A stretch of 64,000 bases of DNA from Hyphomicrobium_A sp963759735 (GTDB lineage: Bacteria > Pseudomonadota > Alphaproteobacteria > Rhizobiales > Hyphomicrobiaceae): assembly GCA_963759735.1 (NCBI GenBank), contig CAVXAF010000007.1, positions 310,001-374,000 on the forward strand. The letters are read 5' to 3'. A program made the translations under genes and the position numbers. The notes below the pieces were generated by a model. It made no database searches. It worked only from the letters and a program-made list of their open reading frames with translations, and was not told where the DNA came from. Shown here in pieces: positions 38,200 to 48,900 of the stretch (its first letter is position 1; every line of letters begins with the position of its first letter).

Positions 38200-39102
38200 A
38201 TGGCCGATGATCCGTATGCCACCCTGGGCGTTCCGAAGAACGCCTCGGAAGAGGACATCCGCCGAGCCTTCCGTAAGCTCGCCAAGGAATTCCACCCCGA
38301 CATCTCCAAGGGCAACGAGGAGCGCTTCAAGAAGGTCTCCTCCGCCTATGAAATCGTCGGCGACCCGGACAAGCGGCGCGCCTTCGACCGCGGCGAGATA
38401 GACGGGCGCGGCGACCCGCGCCATGCGCGACAGTATGCCAGAGGCGCGCGCGCCGGGGCAGGAGCCGGCGCAGCCGCTGGATCGGGATTCGAAGAGTTCG
38501 GTTTTGGCGATATCTTCTCCGACATCTTCGGTGGCGCCGGCCAGCGCGGCAGCGCGCGCCCCAACTTCGTCGCCAAGGGGCAGGACCTTCGCTACACGCT
38601 GGAGGTCGATTTCCTCGAGGCAGCGAGTGGGGCAACCAAGCGCGTGACGCTGCCCGGCGGAGGCGCGCTCGACCTCAATGTTGCGGCTGGCGTAGCCGAC
38701 GCGCAGATCCTGCGCCTCAAGGGCAAGGGTCAGCGCGGTGCCGGCGGCGCCGAGCCGGGCGACGCCTTAATCGAAATCCGCGTGCGCCCGCACGCTTACT
38801 TCAAGCGCGAGGACGACGACATCCTGCTCGAAGTGCCGATCACCATCGACGAGGCGGTGCTCGGGGCCAAGGTCGAGGTCCCGACCATATCGGGGCGCGT
38901 GCAGCTCACCGTGCCGAAGGGCACCAGCTCAGGCCGCGTGTTCCGTCTGAAGGGTAAGGGCGTCAAGACCGCCGGCCGATCGGAAGCCGGCGATCAGCTC
39001 GTCACGGTCCGCATCGTGCTGCCCGAGACGATCGACGACACGCTTGCCTACTTCTTCTCCGAGTGGAAGCAGAAGCACCGCTACGACCCCGGCCGCAAGT
39101 AG
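38200..39102 (+). CDS. CbpA-like DnaJ-family co-chaperone
   Basis: A 300-residue type II J protein. The J domain (residues 1-65) has the HPD motif at 32-34 (EFHPDISKGNEERF), which triggers ATP hydrolysis by DnaK. A Gly/Ala-rich linker and GFGDIFSDIFGG follow. The two C-terminal substrate-binding domains have LNVAAGVADAQILRLKGKG and VQLTVPKGTSSGRVFRLKGKG. No Cys-rich zinc domain, so CbpA-like, not DnaJ itself. Intact frame. Confidence 0.93.
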   Translation: MADDPYATLGVPKNASEEDIRRAFRKLAKEFHPDISKGNEERFKKVSSAYEIVGDPDKRRAFDRGEIDGRGDPRHARQYARGARAGAGAGAAAGSGFEEFGFGDIFSDIFGGAGQRGSARPNFVAKGQDLRYTLEVDFLEAASGATKRVTLPGGGALDLNVAAGVADAQILRLKGKGQRGAGGAEPGDALIEIRVRPHAYFKREDDDILLEVPITIDEAVLGAKVEVPTISGRVQLTVPKGTSSGRVFRLKGKGVKTAGRSEAGDQLVTVRIVLPETIDDTLAYFFSEWKQKHRYDPGRK

Positions 39103-39145
39103 CCCGCTCTACAGCGGATAACTGTGATGGCAGTCGGCCTATGGC

Positions 39146-40322
39146 TTACTGCGCGGCTTCGCGGTTGGGCTTCGTCGTCGGAATGGCCACGACCTCGCTG
39201 CCCGCCAGCGTCAGCGCGATCTCGCCCCGTTTCAAGCGCAGCGCATCCTCGCCGAACAGCCGCCGCCGCCAGCCCTTGAGCGCGGGAATATCCGGCTCGG
39301 CCTCGACGGCAATGCGCTCCAGGTCCTCCGAGCCGGCGATCAGCTTCGGCGCCACGCGATGTCGCGCCGCCGACGCCTTGAGCAGCACGCGAAGCAATTC
39401 GAGCAGCGCGGTCGACTTCGGCGGAAAGCTGCGCACCGCGCGAAATCGCCGGCACCGACTTTAAGTCGCGCTCTAGCCCTGCCTTCACGGCTTCGATGAT
39501 GTCGCGGGCTCGCGCCGAGCGCGAGAAGCCCTCGCTCAGTGTCCTCAGCTGGCTCAACTGCTCCGCCGAGGTCGGCGCCTGGTTGGCGATGTCGTACAAG
39601 GCCTCATCGCGCAGGATGCGCGCGCGCGGAACGTCCTGCGACTGCGCCAGCCGCTCGCGCCAGGCGGCGAGTTCCATCAGCACCGCCAGAGCTTTGCGGT
39701 TCTTCACCCGCAACTTCAGCCGCTGCCAAGCCTCGGTCGGATTGGATTCATACGTCTTATGATCGGTGAGGACGCCCATCTCTTCGTTGAGCCAGTCGGC
39801 GCGTCCGGCCTTGTCGATGTCGGCCTTGAGATGGAGGTAGACGTCGCGCAGGTGCGTCACGTCGCCGAGCGCATATTCGAGCTGCTTGTCCGATAGCGGT
39901 CGCCGGCTCCAGTCGGTGAAGCGCGAGGACTTGTCGAGGTCGATGCCGGTGACGTTCTTGACCAGGTTGACGTATGAGACGCTCTCGCCGAACCCGCACA
40001 CCATCGCCGCCACCTGCGTGTCGAACACGGGGCGCGGCACCAGGCCGGCGCGCGCGTAGACGATCTCGATGTCCTGCCGGGCGGCATGGAACACCTTGGT
40101 GACGCGCTCCTCACCCATCAATTTCCAGAAGGGGGCGAGGTCGAGCCCCGGCGCCAGCGGATCGATGATCATCGCCTCTTCGGGGGAGGCGATCTGGATG
40201 AGGCATAGCTGCGGCCAGAACGTCTGCTCGCGCAGAAATTCCGTGTCGACGGCAACGAAGTCGCTGGTCGAAAGACGCTGGGCGGCTTGGCTGAGGTCTT
40301 GAGAGGAGGTGACGATACGCAT
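39146..40322 (-). CDS. rnd: Ribonuclease D (frameshifted here)
   Basis: A DEDD-family 3'-5' exoribonuclease that trims tRNA and other small RNA ends. The exonuclease motifs are visible: FVAVDTEFLRE (Exo I), TKVFHAARQDIEIVY (Exo II) and YALGDVTHLRDVYLHL (Exo III, with the Tyr and Asp). The HRDC domain follows (AWRERLAQSQDVPRARILRD). The frame breaks near 39430-39445; the last 96 residues (VRSFPPKSTALLELLRVLLK to the end) are in another frame. The ATG at 40322 (MRIVTSSQDLS) is preferred to the upstream one. It converges with the J-protein gene. Confidence 0.9.
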
Positions 40323-40517
40323 GTGTGGCGCGGTATAGCGCATCGAATAGATTTTGTCGCGGGGGCTAAGACCGCGAGGTTACCCCGCCGATGCCCCCGC
40401 CTTATGCCCTGCCCGAGTGGCTAATGTCCGGGCGGCCGCTCAAATTGCAGTCGGCACGGCGACGCCCCGAGCGCCGGAAACCCGCAGCCGGCATGAGGCC
40501 GTCGCAGATCACATGCC

Positions 40518-41774
40518 CTAGGCCGGCACCACCGGCGACTTCGTCTTGCGCAGCGCCCGCACCGTCTTTTCGTCGATGTCGAGGCTGGCGCGCACCAATT
40601 CGGGCGGGCTCAGCGCCAGCCATTGGTTGAGCGAGACGTCGGCATAGCGAGGGCTCTTGAACATTTCCAGGAAGCGCAGCGGACCGGTGCCGGTGTTCTC
40701 GACATAGTGGCCCATGGCGAACGGCACGTAGCCGACATCGCCGGCGCGGTAGTCGAAGGTGCGGGCGTTGCCCGTCGAGCCGAACACGCCCATGCGCGCT
40801 TCGCCCTCGATGTAGTACTGCCACTCGTCGGTATTGGGGTGCCAGTGCAATTCGCGCATGCCGCCGGGCTCCACCTCGACCAGCGCCGCGGAGATGGCCG
40901 TGGCAATGGGAAAATTCTTGGAATTGGTGATGCGCACCGCGCCGCTCTTCGTCTTCAGCGGCTTCTGCGCCAGCATGCGGTGAGTGTAAGGGAGCGGCGT
41001 CGGCTTGATGCCCTTGCGGTCGCGATCACGCTTCAGCGGTGGGGGCACCTGGCCGGCGAAGATGTAGAGCCGGTCGGGATTGGGCACCTTGGCAAAGCTG
41101 CTCGCAGGTACGCCGAAGTTCTTGGCGAGCACCTCCGAGGGCGTGTGCTGGAACCAGTCGCTGAGCAGGAACGTGTTGTCCTCGCTGAAGGCGCCGTCGT
41201 CGAACACCAGCAGGAATTCGCAGCCGTCGGGTCCGAGACCCTGAATCGAATGCGGCAGTCCAGGCGGGAAGTACCAGAGGTCGCCGGCGCCGACATCGCC
41301 GATGAAGAAGCGGCCCTGCTCATCGATGATCGAGACGCGCGCATTGCCGTAGAGCATGTACGCCCACTCGGCTTCCTTGTGCCAATGCATCTCGCGAATG
41401 GAGCCGGCGTTGAGGCGCATGTCGACGCCCGCCATGTTGGTCGACACGGGCAATTCGCGCACGGTGATCTCGCGCGTCCACCCGCCGCGTTCCAGGCGCA
41501 TGTGCGCGTCTGCGAACGAAAAGCGAAGGTTGGGCAGGATTCCGGCGTCGGTCTGCGGCGGCAGGAGAAGGTCCGGGTTCTGCCTATCGACGAGCGTATC
41601 GCGCGGCCCTGGGTCGGTGCCGCCGCGCCGCGGCCGCTTCGGCTGGGGCACTGAGCGCGCACCACTACGCTTACCGATCGGCACCGCCTTCTTGAGCGGC
41701 TCATGCAACTGCTTGGCGACGGTCTTGGCTGGGCGCTTGGTACGCGCACGCGAACCCGGCGAGGCAACGGTCAT
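40518..41774 (-). CDS. oxdC: Bicupin oxalate decarboxylase family protein
   Basis: A 418-residue two-cupin protein. Each cupin has the Mn ligand set: MHWHKEAEWAYMLYG with GLPHS, and LHWHPNTDEWQYYIEG with AMGHYVEN. The lid between the cupins carries FSEDNTF, whose Glu matches the SENST loop that makes Bacillus OxdC a decarboxylase rather than an oxidase. Oxalate would give formate and CO2. A long basic, Pro/Arg-rich N-terminal tail (about 75 residues) precedes the first cupin and is not an obvious signal peptide. The ATG at 41774 has AGGGA upstream. Divergent genes to its right include catalase. Confidence 0.85.
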   Translation of the reverse strand: MTVASPGSRARTKRPAKTVAKQLHEPLKKAVPIGKRSGARSVPQPKRPRRGGTDPGPRDTLVDRQNPDLLLPPQTDAGILPNLRFSFADAHMRLERGGWTREITVRELPVSTNMAGVDMRLNAGSIREMHWHKEAEWAYMLYGNARVSIIDEQGRFFIGDVGAGDLWYFPPGLPHSIQGLGPDGCEFLLVFDDGAFSEDNTFLLSDWFQHTPSEVLAKNFGVPASSFAKVPNPDRLYIFAGQVPPPLKRDRDRKGIKPTPLPYTHRMLAQKPLKTKSGAVRITNSKNFPIATAISAALVEVEPGGMRELHWHPNTDEWQYYIEGEARMGVFGSTGNARTFDYRAGDVGYVPFAMGHYVENTGTGPLRFLEMFKSPRYADVSLNQWLALSPPELVRASLDIDEKTVRALRKTKSPVVPA

Positions 41775-41904
41775 GGATGCGGCTCCCTGAACGCGGGCCT
41801 CGCCCGCGACGCTCGTCCCAATCAGCCACAATCATGGGTAAGGAACAGTAAAAGCTTGCGAAAATCCTGTTGGCATAGCCGGGGAAAGTTGCTGCCGCTG
41901 ATGC

Positions 41905-42135
41905 TCAGTCGGCGCGGCTGACGTCGCCGCGCTTCATGCGCAGCAACCCATAGACGGCGTGGCTCGACAGGGAGCCGATCGCCGTCACATTTGCGCCCGC
42001 CGCCTCATGCACGCGCCGCCGCACCGTCTCGACCGCCTGCACCTTGTCGGGCTCGGCGACGTTGAAGCGCAGAACCGTGCTCGGTGCAGGTGGCGTTACC
42101 TCCACCACCCATCCGAAGGCTCTCGTTGACGTCAT
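41905..42135 (-). CDS. Small conserved hypothetical protein
   Basis: A 76-residue basic, soluble protein (MTSTRAFGWVVEVTPPAPS, later AVETVRRRVHEAAGANVTAI). No signal peptide, helix or known domain. It lies between oxdC (same strand) and the divergent catalase gene. The length and composition look like a real small protein, but only context supports it. Confidence 0.5.
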   Translation of the reverse strand: MTSTRAFGWVVEVTPPAPSTVLRFNVAEPDKVQAVETVRRRVHEAAGANVTAIGSLSSHAVYGLLRMKRGDVSRAD

Positions 42136-42374
42136 GATCCTCGCCTCCTCGACTGGGGTCTGCTTGACCGGTGGCTCTGCTGACCGGCCGCCCGCGGCAC
42201 ATCAGCCCACTTTTGCCCCGGCGTCGGCAAGGAACCGTAAAGGCGCCCAATCGACCGACGGTGCAAGCGGTTAAAATCAGCGCAGCTTATGGGTTGCAGC
42301 AGGAAACTCGATTTTACATGCGCTCTTGCCCCGCGTCCCTTGAGGCCCGCTTACGAGCCACTCGCGAGGCAGCC

Positions 42375-43859
<1,485 letters not shown>

Positions 43860-43885
43860 GCAGCAATGCAGAAAGTGAGTGAGCA

Positions 43886-44092
43886 ATGACGATTCAAGAT
43901 CGCCAACCGATCAGGGGCGCCACCGAGACGGTCGGTGAGTTGATCACCGAGGCGCGGCTCGAAGCCCTCAATGCAGCGCTCGCGGCGCGCGGCATCGATG
44001 CGAGCCGCATCATCGCCGTGTTCGAGCTGCCGGCGCAGCCGATCGCCAACGCACGCCCGGCGCGCTATCGCGTTCTCTTCCGGCAGTCCTGA
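43886..44092 (+). CDS. Small protein downstream of catalase
   Basis: A 68-residue soluble protein with a Leu/Ala helix (LITEARLEALNAALAARGID) and a short beta end. The ATG lies 26 bases after the catalase stop and GAGTGAG precedes it, so it is probably co-transcribed with katA. A terminator hairpin follows at 44119. Function unknown. Confidence 0.7.
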   Translation: MTIQDRQPIRGATETVGELITEARLEALNAALAARGIDASRIIAVFELPAQPIANARPARYRVLFRQS

Positions 44093-44118
44093 TCAACCTT
44101 GTTATCGAGCCAGGCAAT

Positions 44119-44154
44119 GGGCCGCGCGGCGATGCTGCGCGGCCCGCATTTTTT
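44119..44154 (+). terminator. Rho-independent terminator after the katA operon
   Basis: GGGCCGCGC at 44119-44127 pairs with GCGCGGCCC near 44137-44145, followed by GCATTTTTT. A classic GC stem and T-run 27 bases after the stop of the small gene. Confidence 0.8.
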
Positions 44155-44410
44155 CCGGCGGTATGAGCAACAGGCGACGCCTTGCGCGCCGCTGCTCCCG
44201 CGCGTGCATACGCATGCGTTTCGCCGCTCCGCCAGTTGCGTCCGCATGATTGCGGCGACGCAGGAAAAAAATGCAAGAACGTGTCGTTTTGAGCCGCTAT
44301 TTGGTCTGAGCTTAGCGCCTCACAACACTGATTTTTAAGCAAAAGAGCGTCAATTTGTACGGGTATTTCAAGCGCGCGTCGCCCGCGCTCTCAGCCCCGA
44401 GGACCTCGTC
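44155..44410. other. Intergenic region before the OmpA-repeat gene
   Basis: No supported gene. The region becomes AT-richer towards its right end (TTTTTAAGCAAAAGAG near 44331-44346), which suits a promoter for the OmpA-repeat gene, but I cannot pick -35/-10 boxes with confidence. Confidence 0.4.
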
Positions 44411-46135
44411 ATGCGTATGCGTCCCTTTCTCCCGCTTTTATTAGTGCCGATCGCCGTACCGGCTGCCGCCGCCGGCCCCTACGACTTCTGCCACTACGCT
44501 GCCGACAGCATGAGCTGTCTCATCGAGCAGGCCGAGTTCGCCTACGCTCGTAACGCCGAGGCCACCGCTTCGGTCGCTCGCGTCGAGGCCCGCCGGGCCC
44601 GCGAGCTGGCCCTCAGCCTCACCCACTGCAAGACGTATTATTCGCGCACGCCGCGCTGCATGGCCGAGCGGGCCAACAAGTTCGCCGCCCGCCAGAACAA
44701 GCTCGCCGCCGCTTCGATCGCCCGCGTAGAGCAGGTGCGGGCCTCCGAGGCCGCTCGCAACGCCGAGATCCACGCTTCGCTCAACGCCGTCGCCGCCAAT
44801 CGTCAACGTCAGCTTGAAGTCGCCCAGAACCGGCTCGCCGACGCATCGATCATCGCCGTCAACATCGAGCGCCAGCGTCGCTTCGAAGCTCGCCAGAACG
44901 CTCTTGCCACCGCCTCCGTGATCCGCGTCGAAATCGAGCGCCATCGCCAGTTGGCGATCAGCTTGGCGCCCTGCAACTCGGCCGCTGACATGCGCCCGCG
45001 TTGCCTGGCCCATCGCGACCGCGAATTTGCATCCGTGCAGAATGCCCTCGCTACCGCCTCGATCGCACGCGTCACCGCTGAGCGCGAGCGGGCATTCGCT
45101 GCCGCCCGCAACGCCGAGGTCAACGCTTCAATCGCGGCTGTCGCCCGCGCCCGCACTGCGGTTGTCGCTTCGAACATCTCGCACTGCGCCCGCAACGAAA
45201 CGACGCCCCGCTGCGAAGCTGAGCGCAGACGCGAGCTGCAGGCCAGCCTTACGCACTGCAAGTCGTCCGACGATGCCAGCCCGCGTTGTGCCAACGAGCG
45301 CTCGCAGTGGGCCCGGATATATGCAACCGCCACCTCGCACTGCGCGCGCAACGAAACGACGCCGCGCTGCGAAGCTGAGCGCAGCCGCGAGCTGCAGGCC
45401 AGCTTGACGCACTGCAAGTCGGCAACCTCCACTACCCCGCGCTGCGAAGCCGAGCGTGCCCATAACTTCCAGGTTGCACGCAACATCGAGATTGACCGTT
45501 CCATCGCCGCCGTTGCCCGCGAGCGCGCCGCGCAGCGTCTGGAGACGGCCAGCACCGCCACCAGCGGCCGCACATCGCATGGATCCACCACCACATCGCC
45601 GCTCGAGACGGGCGCTTTGGGTGTGCCGTCGATGCCGACTCAGCCGCAACAGAAGGGTGTGCTGGATCATGGCTTCCGCCACGACATCTCGGCCGATCCT
45701 TGCCGCGCCAATGGTCAGCCGTTCGGTCCGCTGCACTTCACCACCGGCCTTGAAGTCAATGCCGGCATGCACCCTGAGCTCGACCGCCTCGCAGCCTTGG
45801 CAATGACCTGCCCTGGCATGCGCATCGAGCTGCACGGCTATTCGGACGGTACGGGCTCGCCCTTCAACCGCAGCATGGCGCAGGCTCGCGCGCAGTCGGT
45901 CGCCGATTACCTTATCGCCGCCGGCGTGGCGCCGAGCCGCCTCGCCGCCATCGGCCGCGGCGTCGTCGCCCCGGTGCTCCCCTACAGCAAGGGCATCGAC
46001 CGCGCCTACGGCCGTCGCGTCGAGTTCGTGATCAAGGATCCCGCCATGGACGCTGCCGCCCGCCGTGTCATGTGGGACTTGGCCGAGCTGCTGGATCCGA
46101 CCTACGTCCCCGCCGTCGCTGGCCTCAGCCCCTGA
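44411..46135 (+). CDS. OmpA-family protein with cysteine-pair and Asn-Ser helical repeats
   Basis: A 574-residue exported protein. The signal peptide is MRMRPFLPLLLVPIAVPAAAA. Residues about 22-380 hold seven Cys pairs spaced 8 or 9 residues apart (27/36, 73/83, 188/198, 259/268, 283/293, 311/320, 335/345), most inside HCxxxxxxTPRCxAER. Between them lie about eight copies of a helical unit, RN or QN then four residues, A/R-S-I/V, two residues and V (Asn at 48, 96, 117, 140, 163, 211, 234, 358; spacing often 23). The C-terminal part (about 440-550) is an OmpA-like peptidoglycan-binding domain (MRIELHGYSDGTGSPFN and AYGRRVEFVI). I infer a periplasmic disulfide-braced rod tied to the wall. The repeat family is not one I know. 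Confidence 0.85.
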   Translation: MRMRPFLPLLLVPIAVPAAAAGPYDFCHYAADSMSCLIEQAEFAYARNAEATASVARVEARRARELALSLTHCKTYYSRTPRCMAERANKFAARQNKLAAASIARVEQVRASEAARNAEIHASLNAVAANRQRQLEVAQNRLADASIIAVNIERQRRFEARQNALATASVIRVEIERHRQLAISLAPCNSAADMRPRCLAHRDREFASVQNALATASIARVTAERERAFAAARNAEVNASIAAVARARTAVVASNISHCARNETTPRCEAERRRELQASLTHCKSSDDASPRCANERSQWARIYATATSHCARNETTPRCEAERSRELQASLTHCKSATSTTPRCEAERAHNFQVARNIEIDRSIAAVARERAAQRLETASTATSGRTSHGSTTTSPLETGALGVPSMPTQPQQKGVLDHGFRHDISADPCRANGQPFGPLHFTTGLEVNAGMHPELDRLAALAMTCPGMRIELHGYSDGTGSPFNRSMAQARAQSVADYLIAAGVAPSRLAAIGRGVVAPVLPYSKGIDRAYGRRVEFVIKDPAMDAAARRVMWDLAELLDPTYVPAVAGLSP

Positions 46136-46194
46136 CGGATAACGACTTCTCTCGGCTCCGAAGGTTGCCACCGCCGATCGCCGCCGAGTTCGGC

Positions 46195-46229
46195 AAAAAG
46201 GGGCCCCTCACCGGGGCCCTTTTTCATTT
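46195..46229. terminator. Bidirectional-looking terminator
   Basis: AAAAAGGGGCCCC then a short loop and GGGGCCCTTTTT: a perfect GC stem with A-run and T-run flanks. It lies 60 bases after the stop of the OmpA-repeat gene and separates it from the TonB-like gene. Confidence 0.85.
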
Positions 46230-46371
46230 TTCCGGCTCCGATCAGTGTTTTGTCGCCCGGTGCGACCTGCACGTTGTTGAAAATGCCCAGATCGCATGGA
46301 CAACTAGGGCGGTGACGGCCACATCATCACGCGTGGCCGAACAGATAGAGCAACTCAGGGCAAGCGCGCGC

Positions 46372-47343
46372 ATGCACGCTGACGAGATCGTGCTGGGAAC
46401 GCACGGCGTGTCGCCGCGACGCGATGAGCTGCCTTGGCTGACCCCGCAGCGCGACCGCGTGTTCTGGGCCGGCCTCGTGGCGGCCCTGCTGGCGCACGCC
46501 GCCTTCATCATCGGCATCGCCGGTGCCAAACAGCGTTCGGTCGGTGCTCCCGATGGTGCGAACGACGCCATTGCCGTGGAGATCGTCGACGGGGCTACGC
46601 TCAAGGACAGCATGGAGCCGCCCTCTCCGGCGACCGTTGCTCCCGGCGTGCAGAAGCCGACGTCGGCGCTCCCCGCCGAGCGGCCCGGACAGCCCCCGCC
46701 CGAGCCGCCGACGCCTGCCGAACCGCAGGAGCAGCCACAGACGCCGCCCGAAGTTGCCGAGAAGGCTCCGCCCCCGCCCGACACGCCGCCGATCGAAAAG
46801 GAGGCCGAGAAGCTTGCCGCCGAGGAGCTTCCGGCTCTCGAGGAGGCACCGATAGCGGACGCATTGACCGAGCCGCCTCCCGAGCCTGCCAAACCTAAGC
46901 AGCCCGAGGCCAAGGAGGCTAAGAAGGCGCCGCCGAAGCAGCAGCAGGCCAAGCAGCCGGCGAAGAAACGCACACAGACATCGGCGCTCGATCTTTCCGT
47001 GCCTTACGACGGCGGATCGGATGCAGCCGAGCCGGGTGGCCAATCGGCGGTGCAACGGCCGCCTGGCATCACCCGCTCGGGCGAGAACGACGAGTTTGCA
47101 CGCAATGTCATCCGCGCCTTGCAGAAGACAATGCCGCGCGAGCGCGCCTTGGGCCGCGTCACGGTGCGCATCGTGCTGTCGGAGAACGGCTCGCGCGCCG
47201 ACGTGCAGCTTTTGAAGAGCGGCGGGGATTCCGATCTCGACTTCAACGTGATGTTTGCGGCCCGGCAGACGGCCTATCCCTTCCCTCCCCAGAAATCGAC
47301 GGTCGTCGATCGCACCTTCACCGTGACCTACATTTATCGCTGA
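46372..47343 (+). CDS. TonB-family energy-transducing protein
   Basis: About 323 residues from the ATG at 46372; a GTG at about 46312 is also possible, and the 100 codons further upstream cross a terminator and are not used. One N-terminal membrane helix (FWAGLVAALLAHAAFIIGIA), then a long Pro/Glu/Lys-rich spacer that would cross the periplasm, and a C-terminal TonB domain (RNVIRALQKTMPRERALGRV and the final FTVTYIYR). TonB proteins pass the energy of ExbB/ExbD to outer-membrane receptors. No exbB or exbD and no receptor gene is in the window, so the partners are encoded elsewhere or the protein has another role. Confidence 0.85.
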   Translation: MHADEIVLGTHGVSPRRDELPWLTPQRDRVFWAGLVAALLAHAAFIIGIAGAKQRSVGAPDGANDAIAVEIVDGATLKDSMEPPSPATVAPGVQKPTSALPAERPGQPPPEPPTPAEPQEQPQTPPEVAEKAPPPPDTPPIEKEAEKLAAEELPALEEAPIADALTEPPPEPAKPKQPEAKEAKKAPPKQQQAKQPAKKRTQTSALDLSVPYDGGSDAAEPGGQSAVQRPPGITRSGENDEFARNVIRALQKTMPRERALGRVTVRIVLSENGSRADVQLLKSGGDSDLDFNVMFAARQTAYPFPPQKSTVVDRTFTVTYIYR

Positions 47344-47442
47344 GGGTCGATTATCGCTGATGCAGGACAAGCCGGTTGGCTGAGCGGCTCGTCACCACGG
47401 CAAACGCGTGGACCCTCGCAGCCTGACGTGGAGCAACGCAAC

Positions 47443-47829
47443 ATGGATGCCACCCTGCACACCCTGCTGGTCGCGGTCGGACAGATGCTGCTCGGCAGCC
47501 TCTATGTCTATGCCGGCCTCAATCACTTCGGACCAGCAGCGCAAAAGATCATTCCCGCGCTCGCAGCGCGCGGCGTACCGAGCCCGCAGCAAACGCTATT
47601 TGTGGTGAGCGCGCTCGAAATATTTGGGGGCGCCTGCCTCATGCTCGGCATCGCCGTGGTGCCGGCCGCCATCGGCCTGGCGATTTTCACCGTCGTGGCA
47701 TCGTACGTCATGGTCAATTTCTGGGACCTGCCGAAAGGCAGCGAATTGCGCGCCATGCTCGAAGGCGTGTTCGCCTCCAACGTCGCTATCATCGGTGGCC
47801 TGCTGCTCGCTGCCGCGCAGGCGCTCTGA
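47443..47829 (+). CDS. DoxX family membrane protein
   Basis: About 128 residues from the ATG at 47443 (GGAG 9 bases upstream); a GTG at 47428 would add five residues. Four membrane helices, starting LLVAVGQMLLGSLYVYAGLNHF and then ALEIFGGACLMLGIAVVPAAI, match the DoxX fold. Members are linked to sulfur or redox stress handling; the exact role is unclear. It is the first of a run of small stress-type genes. Confidence 0.8.
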   Translation: MDATLHTLLVAVGQMLLGSLYVYAGLNHFGPAAQKIIPALAARGVPSPQQTLFVVSALEIFGGACLMLGIAVVPAAIGLAIFTVVASYVMVNFWDLPKGSELRAMLEGVFASNVAIIGGLLLAAAQAL

Positions 47830-47932
47830 GGGCAGAGCACCCTGAAAACTGCCCCCTTGTGCCCTGCTTGGATGCAACCCTGACGACGTTGGCGCGTTAG
47901 GTCAGCGTCGAGGGAGCCCAAGGAGAAAAACA

Positions 47933-48214
47933 ATGAACAAGACAATCGCTATTGCCGCTATTGCCGCCGGCCTGTCGCTTGCAGCACCGCAAGTGTTTGC
48001 CGCCGACGAACCCATGAAGCCCGCCACCACCGACTCCGCCACCACTGACTCCGGCACCACCGGTACGGGCGACGGCACTGGGGCTGCTTCCAACCAGCCC
48101 GCCGGCACCGAGACCTCGGACCGCACGCCGGGCAAGACTACGACTACGCCCGAAACGCAGGTCGACAAGACGAAAGATGGCGAGACGTCCGACCGCACCC
48201 CCTCGAAGCACTAA
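47933..48214 (+). CDS. Small secreted Thr-rich protein
   Basis: A 93-residue protein with AAGGAG 6 bases before the ATG. A signal peptide (MNKTIAIAAIAAGLSLAAPQ, then VFA) is cut to leave a low-complexity, Thr/Ser/Asp/Lys-rich tail with the repeated ETSDRTPGK / ETSDRTPSK. It is likely an unstructured periplasmic protein. A degenerate stress-type element (GCAAC-N16-CGTT) lies at 47874-47898, matching the consensus less well than the two sites below. Function unknown. Confidence 0.75.
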   Translation: MNKTIAIAAIAAGLSLAAPQVFAADEPMKPATTDSATTDSGTTGTGDGTGAASNQPAGTETSDRTPGKTTTTPETQVDKTKDGETSDRTPSKH

Positions 48215-48234
48215 GTTCTACTCGCACTGCTTAG

Positions 48235-48258
48235 CTCCCGGCGCCCTGGCGCCGGGAG
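48235..48258 (+). terminator. Strong hairpin after the Thr-rich protein gene
   Basis: CTCCCGGCGCC at 48235-48245 and GGCGCCGGGAG at 48248-48258 form an 11-bp perfect stem with a very short loop, 20 bases after the stop. The T-run is weak (TTGAAT). Confidence 0.6.
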
Positions 48259-48602
48259 TTGAATGCGTATTTCGACTGCAGCGCCAGCGCGCACTCGCCG
48301 CACTTGGCGGACCAGCCGCAGCGCACCATGTATCGGATACTCCAGACACTGATCACGCCCGGTTTACCGTGTAAGCGCGCGATATCCGCGCACTTGCGCG
48401 CTGGTGGTGATTGCGGGCGCTTTTCCGGGCATTTCGTGCTATAGTGCCTTGACGTTGCGCTGAAAGGCGCTCCCAAGGCAGCGCTCGGTGTAAGTTAGCG
48501 CGGCCTTCGCAAGCCTGCGTTTAGCCATCGTTTGTCGGGCAATACCCAGGATGTTGCGTCCGCTGTGTTCCAGGCGGTTTTGCCATACAGGCGGAGGCGC
48601 TA
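48259..48602. other. Intergenic stretch, 344 bases
   Basis: No supported gene. A short minus-strand ORF across the hairpin is probably chance. TATAGT near 48437 could be a -10 box for the next gene, but no convincing -35 was found. Confidence 0.4.
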
Positions 48603-48806
48603 GTGCATAGCAAGTTCAAGGTCGGCCAGATGGTCGATTTCGTCCCATCGAACCGAGCGGTGCCAGCTTCCGCGCGCTCCTACAAAGTTCTGCGCGTGCT
48701 GCCCAACGAGGGTGGCGAACAGCTTTACCGCATCAAGACCATCGCCGAGGTCTACGAGCGCATTGCCCGTGAAAGCGAGCTCTTGCGCACCTCCGCGCCG
48801 GTCTGA
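48603..48806 (+). CDS. Small conserved protein, KFKVGQ type
   Basis: A 67-residue protein starting at GTG with GGAGG about 7 bases upstream. The sequence HSKFKVGQMVDFVPSNRA, then SYKVLRVLPNEGGEQLYRIK and YERIARESEL is one I have seen as a small, unnamed protein in rhizobial-type genomes. It looks like an SH3-like beta barrel, which is inference. Confidence 0.75.
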   Translation: MHSKFKVGQMVDFVPSNRAVPASARSYKVLRVLPNEGGEQLYRIKTIAEVYERIARESELLRTSAPV

Positions 48807-48900
48807 GCAGACGGCATACGACCAGCGACGCAAGCCTGTCAGTTGCGCGCGAGATTTTGGAAACGGCGGCAGTTAGCTGTCGCGCAAGCAAGGATACGAC

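Noticed and set aside
42231..42255. GGAAC upstream of katA as a stress promoter.
   Set aside because: At 16-17 bases the second box reads CGAC-like rather than CGTT. Only half the consensus is present.
48231..48476. Minus-strand 81-codon frame rich in Cys.
   Set aside because: It runs through a perfect terminator-like hairpin, has no ribosome site and no family.
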